Assembly (NCBI RefSeq): GCF_003597395.2
Contig: NC_133778.1
Coordinates: 27,467,748-27,531,747, forward strand
Length of the DNA stretch: 64,000 nt
From: Chelonoidis abingdonii
Lineage: Eukaryota; Chordata; Testudines; Testudinidae
Reading direction: 5' to 3'
The notes beneath the pieces are model-generated. The model saw nothing but the letters and a program-made list of their open reading frames with translations, was not told the DNA's origin and did no database searches. The translations under genes were made by a program, and so were the position numbers. Below, piece after piece: positions 49,236 to 61,796 of this stretch (position 1 is the stretch's first letter; each line of letters opens with the position of its first letter).

Positions 49236-52200
49236 CATATAGACCTTCAGTTTGATATGTATCTAAGATTCTTTTTATAAGCTTACATGTTTTTCCATCA
49301 AACTTTTGTTCAGTGACATTTTCTTTTATTGTTTGGGGTTTGTAAAACATAATCTAATAAATGTTTGTTTATGGTAAGAATTCTGGGAAAATGATAGCAT
49401 TTAGTTAATGATTACTTCCTGTTACAGTTGTGCCTTCTGCACAAAGCAGATACATATCTCCGTTTTATGAAAGGTTTCTTTCCCTTCTTTGATGGTGGCA
49501 TGTTTCCTACTGGGACTGCAATGACTGTTATAGTTCTTGCAAAGGGTTATCTTTATTATATGTACTACAATGGAAAATCTTAACATGACACTGCCAATTA
49601 CTTTGTTCCCTTTATTCATTATTGGTGATGGCCTCTTAGAAACTTGACAATATTTCCATTCCTACCAATGTTTCCTCTTGCATTATTCAAACACTATTTT
49701 TCACAGGTGATTTTCATGCAACTTGAACTAAAGGTCACTTTTTTTGTTTCCATCCTTGTTTGTATATCAACATTATCCATAATTTCAAAACAGTTAAAAC
49801 AAATTTATTAACTGCTGCTTCTTCTGTAGAGATGCCCAGCATATTGTTATTGTCTTGGTCCTAGGACACCCAGCCATAGCGTGGTGGAAGTATTGCTACA
49901 TCACTCTACCAGAGGCATTCTCTCTGCAGGATTGTACATACAGGAAGAATGCCTTCAATGGCGTTGAGATGAACAGTCCTGACAATATTTTGCAGGCTGA
50001 ACAGATACGCATTTTATACAGTCACCCGCACCAGATGCTTGATTATAGAGATTTGTCTGTATTTTTATTCAGACTTTGTTTTGGTATTTAGTTTAGCTCT
50101 TTAAATGCTCCCCTCTTCCCTGTGCTATGTATTTGATAAAAAAAAGACTAGAATGCTAGAAACGTCACCAGCTCTAAACAAATGTGCACTCTAAATAACC
50201 TGTAGAATATAGGACAGATTGGGATGAGCACTCAGGTCTTCGGTGTACTTTTGTATACATGTATGTGTGTGTAGAAGGAAGAACAAATGTCCTTAGGTCC
50301 TGTCACCCCTGCTGGGACAGATACTGTGCTGTGCCTCATGGGAGCTGCAATGCCATAGATGCATACTAGTAGGGGGAGGCAAAGGTGGCTCTGAGCTGTC
50401 TTTTCTGGCACCTGGATTCTGATCTGGCCAGGATCTGAAGTGGTAACCAGAATATATTAGAACAACTGTAGGAGCCTTATGTTCCTCTTCTGGGTTGTAT
50501 TCTCCCCGAGCCTCTGGTGGCTTCACTGCAGCCTCTGTATGCTAGTGGAACAGCATATATTTGCCAGAGCAGGAGGCATAATGGACCCAGAGTCTGCCTC
50601 TTCCTGCCCCACAGCCATGAGCAGATAGAGACTGCATAGAGGCTTGGCAACCACTGCTCAGCCCACTCAATGACTGGCTTTTTCAAAAGAAATGCAGCAC
50701 AAGTGGGAGTGTACACTGAATAATTCTCTGTATCCCTATGCAGGATTGGGTATTAAGATCCCAGTCCTGCAATCTGCTCCAAGCAGAAAGGTCCTTGCAT
50801 GGAGTTCCATTGACTTCAGGAGCTTGGGATCTAAGGGTTTACAGATTTTCTTGACAAGACACTGTTCTGCCTGTTAAAAAAAAAAAATGATCTCAGTCCT
50901 GACCTTTGTGGTAAAATATTTCCATCTGAGAAAAAGAGCAGTAGTTCTCTCTATTAGTAACAATGCTGGCCTCTCAGTTTTATCACGACAGCAAAGAACT
51001 GATTTTTTTAGATAACAAGCTACTGCTATGGTTTCAGAATAGACATGTCAACCACCAGACATCTAATAGCACTTTCACTATTAGATCGTTTTCCTGATTT
51101 TTCTTTTATGACCTTTAATAGTAAAACCCGCAGTCTAGCCTGATTTCCACAATAACTGCTACTGGCAGGGGCAGAGCCGATTTCGTGAAATGTTCCGTAC
51201 TATAGATAAAGCAAATAGCTTGTGGCGCTCTTTAAAAAATAAACCAACTGTAACAAGCACACATTTCATTTAAAGTATTACCTGTCTGGCCTTGAAATTT
51301 GTATAATCTAATTTCTGCTTACATCTTTAACCTAAATATGTGCTACAGGGCAGAATTCCAAAGGTCCAGAGTTATTGATACAGACCCTGGATCTTCAGTT
51401 ATCAAAACTAATTCCACTCAGTTTAGTTCTGTTGGGCAGGTAGAAAAACCACTACCACAGCTGTCACCAGCCAGCACCCTTGTTGTTCTCATTTATTATT
51501 TGTCAAGCATTGAAAACATACTGAAAGCTGTACAGGACACACAATATGAGATAATCCCTATCCCAAAGATACTAAAGTATACAAATCGCATGTGGGAGAG
51601 CAAACTTGGCATCTTTTCTCATACCTATTTGTGCTCTAGGCCGGGCCTAAATCCTTGGATGCGCCAGAGTTCTGCTTAGCACACCTGAAGAAGGGTGGCA
51701 GGGGCACTTCCCTGATCCCTGGCACAAGTAAGAACAGACACAGAACCCCTCTGACTTGTACCAACTTGCAAAAGCTACGGCTGTTATTCCAGCAATCCCT
51801 TCTGGTGTTGCAGCACACGCTGGCTCTGTCACCTCCTGTCCCAACACATCACCAGTGCCAGGGGAAAACAGGCAACTGGAAGGATGGGTTATAGAAGTAG
51901 GGAGACTTTCTATTGACTTAAATCGGAGAGGGGTTAGACTCTTAATGAGAGAGGAAAAATATATTTGTAATTCATGATCTTCTACTTTTTGGTGACTGTG
52001 TGAACAGTGTTGGTTTATTTATCTCTGAAGGTTATAGCCCACCTGACTTACTCTTAGCTCTCTCTAGTGCAACATTTCTTTGAAATTTCTCAGTTCACTC
52101 CTCTTCCTTCCCCTCTACACCACACACACACACACACACAAGAAGCTACCCAACCTCAACACATGATCTGAAAGTGGAGCCTATTTATTATTTTAAGCAC

Positions 52201-52859
52201 AGTTCTGTTATAACTTTAAAGAACACTTTGTCAAGCTTTGTCAAGATCTGGAAGCTATAATTTGTCTTCAAGTACAAAGGCTGAAGCAGTCTGTCCATAG
52301 CAGTCACCACTATGTTCCTGAGTAGAATTAGTTGCAAAAAGAACTAGTGGCACTGAAGTTGCAATGAAAAAAAAAAAATGATGTGGATGTTTTTTCCTCT
52401 CTATTCTCCTGCTAGATCTACTCCTGAGTGACCTCTACAGCAGACTTTGCTCACTGGTTAATGTAGTGAGTGTCCAGCATGCATCTCACTTACATACTTA
52501 GCTGTTCCGTTTTTTGCAGTGGGCAATAGGATATTGACATTTACAAAGCTCCTGCTCTGATCATTCAGCAAGTAGAAGTCTTACACACACATTCCAATGT
52601 GCACTAGTTCCTTTTATCAGTAAATGAAACGTACATACTCATGAGCCAAGACACAGCTGTGAAAGACATCGCCAGCTCCCAGGACCACACAGGAGAACCT
52701 GTTCACAGACTCAGAGGGAAGAAAGCAGAGCAAACCATTGAATTTACCCATCTGGTATTGAAGAGCCCTATTTACTGGAGATGCTATTTTCCAATGGACA
52801 CTTAAAACTACATCTTGATATCTTTATCACACGACATTATAACTTATGATTAAACAAAC
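49236..52859. other. STAT4 intron sequence, no exon recognised
   Basis: No further STAT4 exon or RNA gene found. A GAAGTCAATGG-type motif occurs at about 50798-50815 and a (CA)n microsatellite ends at 52140. The 126-codon open frame at 51299-51679 has no recognisable domain. Confidence 0.45.
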
Positions 52860-53530
52860 TCAGGACAGATAGCTGCAGCGGGGAGGGCAGGAGAGGGGCA
52901 GGGAAGGGAGAAAACAGTCCCAGAAGGGTAAAAGGCCCTTTTCCCTATCAGGGCTGACTCTAGGTTTTTTGCTGCCCCAAGCACGCAAAAACAAAAAACC
53001 TCCAAGAGCGCAACTGCTGAAGGAAAAAACAAAACAAAAAACACCCAGAATGCTGCCCTGAAATTGTGCCACCCCAAGCACGTGCTTGGTTTACTGGTGC
53101 CTAGAGCCAGTCCTGCTCCCTATCAGCTGAGGAGGGGTAACTACAGGACAGTCAGGTTCAGCTGAGAAGGGGTTACCAGCGACTCAGTCAGGATCAGCTG
53201 AGAGGGAGTTACTGGAGATCAATTAGGATCAGCTGATTCCAACTAAGGGCTGCCTGAGACCTTTTTAAACCCTCCCCTGTTGGGAAAAGGGGGAAAAGGA
53301 GGGAGAGAAGGGGGCACGGAGTCCTACTGCTAGTAGGTTAGGAGCAGCGAGCCTCTCCGGGAGGGGAGGCTGCATTCCCTCCCATAAGGGAGAAAAACAA
53401 GCTAAAAAGACTGGTGGAGAGAAAGAACGGCCTTCCCCTGTGCCACCAAGAGGGACTATTTTACCCAAGCCTGTCTCCCCAAGGCTAAAAGCAGCTGAGG
53501 CTGTTGAGACCAAGAAGGTGCCTTGCCACA
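52860..53530 (+). repeat. LTR-like repeat with 35-bp tandem units, split by a MITE
   Basis: When the MITE at 52949-53115 is removed the sequence reads continuously. Units starting ATCAGCTGA or TTCAGCTGA occur at 53122, 53157, 53193 and 53228 (35, 36, 35 bp apart). A TTTTTAAACCCTCCC box with TATA-like character follows near 53259. This arrangement resembles an LTR U3 region, but no LTR ends are defined. Confidence 0.5.
52949..53115. mobile_element. hAT MITE (CAGGGCTGACTCTAGG ends)
   Basis: The inverted ends CAGGGCTGACTCTAGG and CCTAGAGCCAGTCCTG are flanked by TTCCCTAT (52941-52948) and CTCCCTAT (53116-53123), an 8-bp duplication with one mismatch. Interior motifs CCCAAGCACG and GCACGTGCTTGG are shared with 54932-55236. 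Confidence 0.9.
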
Positions 53531-53833
53531 GTCGTTAAGGTGGACCAGCCTTTACAAAGGGACACAACACACATGTTACCAGTGCCTTGCACAACTATTT
53601 TCTAGATGACAATAATATTGGGCATTGGAGTTGTTTGGTGGTTGTAATGATCTTGGGATTCATTAAATAATAAACCAGTGAATGAGACAAGAATAAATCT
53701 TTCATGAAACAAACTGGAGAGCGTCTCTGGTGAATGGCTGCACACAGCCATAGGGAGTTCCCAGGGCCCACTGTCAGGGCACATCTCTAAATTCCTATGA
53801 CATACTGTCCCTAATGAAGAAGCATCTCTAAAA

Positions 53834-54573
53834 TACTGTAACTCCTCGTTTAACATTGTCCCACTTAATGTTGTTTCAATGTTACGTCCCTGCTCAATTA
53901 GGGAACATGCTCATTTAAAGTTGTGCAATAACGTTGTTTGGCTGCCTGCTTGTAAGATTCTGTGGAAGAGCAGCAACTTTACAAGGGAGCATTGCACAAG
54001 TTCCGCTTCTCCACCTCCTTGCCCTCCCTCCCAGCGCTTCCCCCACTGCCAAACAGCTGTTTGGCGGGGCTTAGGACTTTCTGGGAGGCAGGGAGAGTAG
54101 TGGAGATGCAGCGCTTCCCCGCTCCTCCCTCCCCCTCCCAGAAAGTCCTAAGCGCTGCCTAGGACTTGGGGGGAGGGATGTGGCATGCTCCGGAGAGGAG
54201 GTGGAGTGGGGGTGGGAAGAGGTGGGCCTGGAGTGGAGCGGGGATGGGAAGAGGCAGGCCTTGAGCATTCCCAGCAAAATCTGAGCCCATTCTCTGGGGA
54301 AGCTGCTGCTGCTGCTGCAAAGGTGCTTCCTAGTGTCCTTGCCTGCAGCAGGCTGTGCCTGTGTGGGGTAAGCCAGGGAAATTCCCAACCACAGTACAGT
54401 ACTGTACAGTATACAGTATAATGCCTTTTGTCTGCCCCCCAAAAACTTCCTTGGAACCTAACCCCCGCATTTACATTAAATCTTATGGGACAGTTGGAGT
54501 CGTTTAACATTCTTTCACTTAAAGTTGCATTTTTCAGGAACATAACTGCAACGTTAAATGAGGAGTTACTGTA
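53834..54573. mobile_element. Tc1/mariner-like element (TACAGTAACTCCTC family)
   Basis: The left end is TACTGTAACTCCTCGTTTAA and the right end GTTAAATGAGGAGTTACTGTA minus one mismatch, bounded by TA. An internal 18-bp perfect inverted repeat lies at 54071-54088 and 54134-54151, and a 14-bp palindrome GTACAGTACTGTAC at 54394-54407. It is a relative of 36002-36601. No coding capacity. Confidence 0.8.
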
Positions 54574-54931
54574 TCATCTTTTACAAACATATCTCTGCAG
54601 ATACGTTTGTTCCTGGCTGTGGGGGGAAGTTGGGTCTAATGGTTACAGATATCTCAGCCAAACATATAGATTTGGCACATTCAGTCTGAAAGACAATGTG
54701 GCTATCAATGAGTATGCGTCTCCCATACTCAAAACAGATTTCTATTCACAGCTCTTCCTGAACTGTCTTTGTGCAGCCTCTCATTTGTCCAATCAGTAAT
54801 ATGTGGGAGGTGCCTGCCTCCTAAGCTAGAGGTATGAGACCTTGCTCAGTAATAAACGTTGTGAAGTGCACTGAATTATTAAAACTAGTTAGTAGAAGAG
54901 CTGACACTATAACTCATGGTCTCCTTCCAGT

Positions 54932-55236
54932 CAGGGGCGGCTCCAGGCCCCAGCACGCCAAGCGCGTGCTTGGGGCAGCATGCCGTGGGGGGTGCTCTGC
55001 TGGTCGCTGGGAGGGCAACAGGTGACTCTGGTGGACCTTCCGCAGGTGTGCCTGTGGAGGGTCCGCTGGTCCCACAGCTCCAGTGGTCCACCAAAGCCGC
55101 GGGACCAGCAGACCCTCCGCAGGCACGCCTGCGGGAGGTTCACCAGAGCCGCCTGCCGCCCTCCCGGCAACCGGCAGAGCACCCCCCGTGGCATGCCGCC
55201 CTGCTTGGGGCGGCGAAATGTCTAGAGCCGCCCCTG
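54932..55236. mobile_element. Palindromic hAT MITE (CAGGGGCGGCTC ends)
   Basis: The inverted ends CAGGGGCGGCTCCAGG and CTAGAGCCGCCCCTG are flanked by a perfect 8-bp duplication CTTCCAGT (54924-54931, 55237-55244). The G+C-rich interior is an extended palindrome (for example GGTGGACCTTCCGCAGG against the region near 55110-55150). Confidence 0.95.
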
Positions 55237-55244
55237 CTTCCAGT

Positions 55245-57313
55245 CCAGCACTCCTTCCCTGGTCAGAGCAGTGCTGCTTCTACATCCCATCTGGGCCTCA
55301 GGTTTTGAGTATGCTCGGTGCAGATGGCAGGAAAGTAGAGTAGCGAAACATGCTCAGTTTAGTTGGATGGCCAGTGGGCTTGAGCAGGTGCAGTGCAGAT
55401 GGAACATTCAGAGATTTTAGCAACAAACCTTTAACAGGCTCTGCGAAGAAAGTCTAAATGATTATTTTCAGATCTGATGGATTTTCATGGAAATAGCAAA
55501 AGACATCTGTATACTTTTAGAACAGTTCGTCCCTCCCCCACACCCACACCCCTTCAATCAAATTTCAAGTTCCTGCTCTAAACCATGAAGATATTAGACA
55601 TCAATGAAACAGCTGAAAAAGCATTTCATTTATTATTTATTTCAAGTTAGATAATACTAAAAACAATTCCTGTACAAGGCTCTAGACACCCTAGTCTTGT
55701 AACATCAGGAAAAAACTACCAATTTTTATTAACTTAATTCTCAGAAATAGTCAACATAGCAGAAGATATTTAAAAAAAATTAAAAAAGCAGCTTGAAGCA
55801 GAGAGCAAGCATGGAAAACTTATGTCAGAACTGTTAAAATCTGGCTGAATTATAAACCACTGAAAATAGGGTGTGATAACTGGTCAACTTTAAAGTTGCT
55901 ACCAGCTCCTTCTTTAATACATGTGTCTATCATTTACTCCTCTATCCACTGCTTAGCTGAAATACCATTTCTAGGTATTAATCTGATATAAATTAGTCTA
56001 TAAATTGCGTGAGGATTTCTCTGCACGATTGGCACTATGTACGTCAAAGTTTTAGGCTAAAACATTGGACATAGTTATTTATTTTGTTTTTTATTTCTGT
56101 ATTCAGTAAATTAGATTCAAGAAAGTGAAAGCTATAGAAATGAGGTTGGCCTGTCATTGCTATGATCTTGGGTGGACGCTATTACAGCAGGTTTACTTAT
56201 GAAAGGTCTTATTTTCCGTACATCCATCCGTAGAACTCCTATTCACATGAATAGGAGTTCTGTGAACAGATGAAGGGAAGAAAGGGAAAAAAATAAAACT
56301 ATGCAGCTACAGTAGTTGTTCATGCATAAAGAAATCAGTTGGAGGGAAGAAAACCAGATTAGTCACGAATACAGTTTTTGTTGTTGCTATGACAACAGTG
56401 TGATAGTGAGGTGTTGAGCCTAGAAGTAACCAACCAGAGAAAATGAGAAGGCTGCAGGTAGGAGAAGAGTCTGCTATCATTTCTAAGAATTAGTTCCAAA
56501 ATGAAACACAGCAGACGTAACCTTAGACCGTGACCAATTATATTTTGTTTTTAAAGATATTTGGAACTGGCTTAGCTAGGATTTTTATCAATGAGAATCA
56601 AAGGCAAAATGAGTCACATTCCTTTTATCCTTTAACTTTAAACTGGCAGCATATTTTCAAATATATTATTTCCCTTCCCCCTAATGTGTGGGTGAATTTG
56701 GTACACAAGAGAATGAACAGTGACTGACATTATATGGTGGGTTTATGACATAAAATGAAGAATAGGCAGAAAGACCCAGAATCATTCCTACTTGTAACCT
56801 AAGCCAAACTTTACCCTCTGATATCGAGATACCTGATCCTTAGTTAGAACAGTTTGCTTTTCGTATTTAAAAACACGGGGTCATATTATGTCATTGATTT
56901 TTAAGCAGATCTTACCATTGAAATCACTGGAGGAACTCCGCTTAATTCCGCTGCACGGTGTAACCCACAAGAAGGAGATATTTAGTGGGGAAATGAAGGA
57001 CATGAAGTTATAACATTACATCTCAAGAAGTTGAAGACAAATGGGAAAGGGAAGTCCTCCACCTATTTAGCATTCAAGCTTTGGGTTATTGTGTAGCAGT
57101 TCATACCACTGGACAAAATCTGGATTTCCCTCTTAGTGCAAAACTCTGATTGAATTTAGAGGAAATATATGCACCAACCAGCTGGGGCAGGGTGAGGGGG
57201 GACAGACAATGGGAGTTTTTCCTGAATAAGGATCTAAGCATGCAGGGTTGGACCAGTATTAAATAGTGTTACAGTAGGTGATAGCCTTAGAATGTTAATC
57301 CTAGTCCTTTAGT
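55245..57313. other. STAT4 intron sequence, no exon recognised
   Basis: A+T-rich sequence with no named repeat. A short inverted repeat around AGAACTCCTATTCA/TGAATAGGAGTTCT (about 56231-56261) is the main structure seen. Confidence 0.45.
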
Positions 57314-59870
57314 TCAACAAGTCGTTTTTCTCGCCTTTGCCCTTGTGAACTGAAGCACAGCATCAGAGAGAGATCAAACGACTGGTCAATGGCATTTTCA
57401 GGTGCCATCATTGATCAAAGATATCTTTTTAATGATCCTGAGCTTTGAAAAACTGCGCTCACCACTCATGACTGTGACTAGCAGCATGAGCAGAATCCTC
57501 AAAGCTATCCACACATTAAGAAAAATGTCCATCTGCTTGTATCATGAATGAATTGGAAAATTTGAAGCGGAAAATGTGCTCCCCATCTTGCAAAATGTGA
57601 TAGATGTTGTCCAATTCAACATAGAGGTCTTTATCATCGATGTCCAAACATTCTCCAGGTGTCAGCATCCGGTGAAGGTCCGTACAATTATTCAAGAGTG
57701 TTTTCCTGTTCACTGGCAGCTTATTTAGGTCATGCAGAAAACCCCAGGTCTTTTTGTGGTGCTTCATTTGTCCAAACCTTTTTTTGATGGACATTCAAGC
57801 AGTGTCAACAAATGAGCAAAAAACCCACCTCCCTCTTGAATTTTTCTCCCGAGCTTCCCATCACCTCATCTCTGCCCTCGTAACCAAACTGTCTCTTCTT
57901 CCAATGAATATGAGTTTCCTTGAAGACAGGCTCAACTCCTGAGCTTTTTACTGTTTCTTTGGCAGCAGTGAGGCTTATTCAAATCCATTGCCTCTGTAGG
58001 CCACAACGAAATCAAGGCAGCTTTTCGTCAAAGTAGTAGCCGTCGCGATGTCCATTGACTGAGTTTGTTGTAATGCCTTGCTTACAACGTTTACTTGGAA
58101 CAGGATATCGTGCCAAACCACAATTGAGACCAGAAATTTGAAGTCAGTGATCTGACTTTGTCAGGCTTTCTCCTCGTATCAGATTCCAGCCTCAGCTTTA
58201 TTCAGCTGTACCAGTTCCATCGGGGCATAATAAACTTCAGTCACTTGGTACCTCACTAGCCTTATGCTGTCAATGTGGCTCTCCCAATGAGTGTCACTTA
58301 GAGGCTTCATGGTCAGATTTGTAACATTGTCCAAGAGGATCTTACACCTGATAGTTGATGCTGAGAACACGGAGTATATCCTTTGTAGTACTCCGAAGAC
58401 AGATATCGAATCTAAAGAAGATGCTGCTGCATCTGACACAACCAGTCTGAGGGAATGGCAGCCAGAAGGCACGAAGAAAGCTCTTGGATTCAGCACAAGG
58501 ATCCTTGCCTGGATGCCACTGTTTCTTCCCTTCATATTCACACCATTATTGTAGCCTTGGCCACGGTAGTCCTGAAGCTTTATTTTATTCTCACTCAAAA
58601 CATTCATAAGCAGTTCTGTTAGGCCTTTTCCGGTAGAGTCATCCACAGACCGGAAACAGATAAAGTGTTCCATTACTTGGATACAGCCATCTTTGTCTTC
58701 AACGTATCTTACTGTAAATGACAACTTTTCACTGTGACTAATATTAGGACTGCAGTCCATTATTATGGTGTAGTAATCAATAAAATCAATTTGTTTTTAA
58801 CTGTTTTGCCGTAGTAATGATCCAGCTTCTTTATGAACTACTTGACTCATGCATAACATGGTCGTATTTCTCAAGAAGCTCTACCAAATTGAGGAAATTA
58901 CCATTATGTTAAATGAACAACTTCTTTGACAGTCCCTGGAAAGCTAAATTATTCTTTGCAAGGAAGAAGATAATTGAGGTATCAGATGCTCCAGCACTTT
59001 CCTCCAATGCTGGGCTTCTTCACTAATAATGGTTTTCTGCGTCTGTGCATTTATTCATCTTGAGTTGGCACTCGACCTCCATCCATTTGGAGTAGTCCAT
59101 AAAATGGCTGTGTGACTTTTCATGTTACTTTAGAGCATCAGCTAAGTTATGCCAATAATTGTACCCAGAAAGCACAAGCAAGGATTTGGCATTCTTGTCA
59201 GATATTTTGCAACAAAACTGGGGCATTTTGTCAGTTGGATTTTGAGAAAACTAGCCAATGCCGATTCAGTTTCTCACCATTCTCAAGCCGTTTTTCACAG
59301 TGTGACTTTGCGAAGTGTTGCTTCTGCTCACTTACTGGAAACGTCACATCCTTGATTTTGCTCAGCCCATTCAAAATAGTACAATCAATATCAGCAGAGT
59401 TTAGGATCACCAGCCATAAAGCAGAATCTGATGTATCGATTTGTGGTGTCAATTTTTCTCTCTGCTGTTTCTGCCATCATGCAAGACTGATTCTTCATTA
59501 TCATTTCTCTCCATTTCATGTAAACCAGACTTTTCTTTGTCATTACTCTCCTTTTCATGTGAGCCACATTCTTTTTTATCACCCCTCTCCTTTACGCTGC
59601 CAGGAAAACTGGACAATTCTCCACCTTCCTCACATTTCCATTCCTTATCATCAGGTAAAGCTGCTAATTCCTTAGTAATAGGACTTCTATCATTTACGCT
59701 TCGCTCCTCAATTTCTTCTGCGCTAGGACAATTGTTACTGCCTAAAGCCCAGTCTATGTTGTTCTGATTCTGATATTTTCCCATCAGATTTGCCCCTTGC
59801 TGCAAACTAGATTGCAGTTGAGCTTTCCGCTTCCTATACTGAGCTCTTGAAGGCTTTTGGGGGGGTATCT
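57314..59870 (-). pseudogene. Second hAT transposase pseudogene, ZMYM1-like, different subfamily
   Basis: This is a decayed transposase in the STAT4 intron, opposite to the gene. From its N-terminal side it has a charged segment (about 59805-59449, rich in Glu and Lys) and a TTF-zinc-finger-adjacent block (59452-59231, with WLVFSKSN). The RNase H-like DUF4371 core, the longest open part, is 58760-58179 (193 codons, with DCSPNISHSEKLSFTVRYV, YRGQGYNNGVNMKGRNSG, VVSDAAASSLDS). A LYVEL/FLHDLNKLPVNRK segment follows (57794-57516). The C-terminal dimerisation part with TVMSGERSFSKLRIIKK lies near 57420-57470. It ends at a TGA complementary to 57314-57316. The blocks lie in three frames with stops between, so it is inactive. 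It shares the fold with the 302-3108 copy but the residues differ widely. Confidence 0.88.
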
Positions 59871-61084
59871 TTTATTTTCTATGGGGGAAAACGGATAGTA
59901 TTAGGGAGAGCAAAAGTCTGTTCCACAGTCCTAGAAATTCATCAAACATTACATGTGAAGCATGGCAAAAGTAGTAACAGTATTTCTTTTATATTGTTGT
60001 GTAGAGAGGGGTTTGATAGATATCTTTGGCGTCTCATTAAATATGTCCTTTATTAGTCACTACTTACACTCTTCAAGTCTTAAAACACAAGTACACTTAT
60101 TATTACATAATAAAACAAGATTCCCAATATCACAACTGTGCTTTCACTTTGTTCTTATATCTGACTGGTGACCTCCCACCCCTTATATACCTGTGAAGGC
60201 ATGGCTGATCACATTCTAGGAGTTTCAAGGAAAATTTAGTTCTCAGAAAGTCTGGAAGGTTCCACGAGATTCTACAAAGGTTCAGAATGTTCTAGGAGGT
60301 TAGTGAAAAATGAATTCACATATGGAATACCTGAAACATTTTACTTCAAACATTTTATTTTCCCTTTTGTTGCTAGCAACAAAAACAGCACCCTGAGCTT
60401 CGCATGCACCCGCCACACACACACCCAACAAGGCACCCCAGGTGATTGCCTAAATCTGTCCTTGTTAATATTTGGCCCATTTACCTCACTGGAAGCTCTG
60501 CCTGAGTAAAATTGAGTAATTTCACGATTTATCCTATTATTAGACAGCAATCACATATATCAAAATGGACTTTCGGAGGCACTACTTGTCATGTTGTAGA
60601 TTGAGAGTTAGAAGACTGACTTAAGCAAAGTCAGGGAAGTGTTCTTCTCTTACCATCCATTCAGGACCAAACACTGGATATGGCATCAAGGGACTATCCT
60701 GAGAACACTTGACAAGTGTGGGAATTTTTATTCTTTTGGGACCAAACTCCTCCTTGTTTTTCTGATCTTGCAAAGATATGCACTATATAGAAGGAACCCT
60801 TGCACGCAGCTGGAACCCTGCTGAAGTCAGTGGGATTCCATATAGGTTTTGATAAAATTGTAGGGTGCAGGAGTCCATGCTAGCAGATCTCAGTGCAGGA
60901 TTGGATCTCAGTCTTTATACAGTGTTTGCTAGGAGTTTGTCCTGAAAAGGACTGAATAAAACTGAATGAGGAGAACAGGATGCATCCATTGTCTTCTAGC
61001 ACAGACCTAGTTCTCACCATCACATTCAAAATCATGTTAATGGGTACTCTACTTATAGAGACTTACCCAGTACAGCTAAACTAC
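59871..61084. other. STAT4 intron sequence, no exon recognised
   Basis: May include the 5' end of the hAT element above, but no terminus was identified. A GAAGTCAGTGG motif sits at about 60824-60840. Confidence 0.4.
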
Positions 61085-61119
61085 ACGGAAATGTCTGTTG
61101 TTCTTTAGAACTGGTTGGA

Positions 61120-61490
61120 AAGCATCTTATACCCTATAAAAATTTTTTGACAAAAACATAATTTTTTTTGTTGTCATCTGAACTTTTTGTGACATTTTTT
61201 CAGTTTTTCACCTCAACTGAAAAATGCAGGCAGTCAGATAAAAAATGTTCAGTAAATTTTGAAAATTTTGCCTGCCAGTCTTACTTAACTTACTTTTCAG
61301 TAGCAAAAAATAAATAAATCAAAGTATTTGCTGCTGAAACTGAAAAAAAAATTGGTGTCCAGGAAAATTCTATCAAAAACAGACATTTTTTGTGGAAAAT
61401 TTTCCATTGAAAAAAGTTTTGACAGAAAATTTTCCACAAAAAAATGGAAACTATTTAATTAAAACAGAATTTTCCAACCAACTCTGTTTT
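61120..61490. repeat. AT-rich repeat with self-complementary GAAAATTTTC motifs
   Basis: Repeated TGGAAAATTTTCCA-like palindromes (about 61392-61440) and long A and T runs resemble an amniote foldback-type repeat. Boundaries are unclear. Confidence 0.4.
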
Positions 61491-61796
61491 CTTTCCTTTT
61501 GTTGTTGTGGATGAAGCACACAATGAACTGAGTTTTATTTATATGCATCTCTCTATCTTAAGGTTTCATTTTGCTACCCATCACTGTAGTATTTGATTGC
61601 CTCCCATGCAAAATCAAGAATAGAGAAGACACTAGTGGACTTCATAAAGTCTCTAGCACTTTTCTCTTTTGGAGGGCTCAGATCTCTCCTAGGGTAGGCT
61701 TGTGTGTGTGTTGGTCAAGATTTTTTTAATTTTGTTGTATATATTTATTTTTGGTTGGTAAGGGTTAGGGAAAGAAACAGGTGTTAGTGTTGCAAG

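Noticed and set aside
59112..59675. 187-codon open frame on the plus strand
   Set aside because: It is antisense to the hAT transposase pseudogene, whose domain motifs are on the minus strand.
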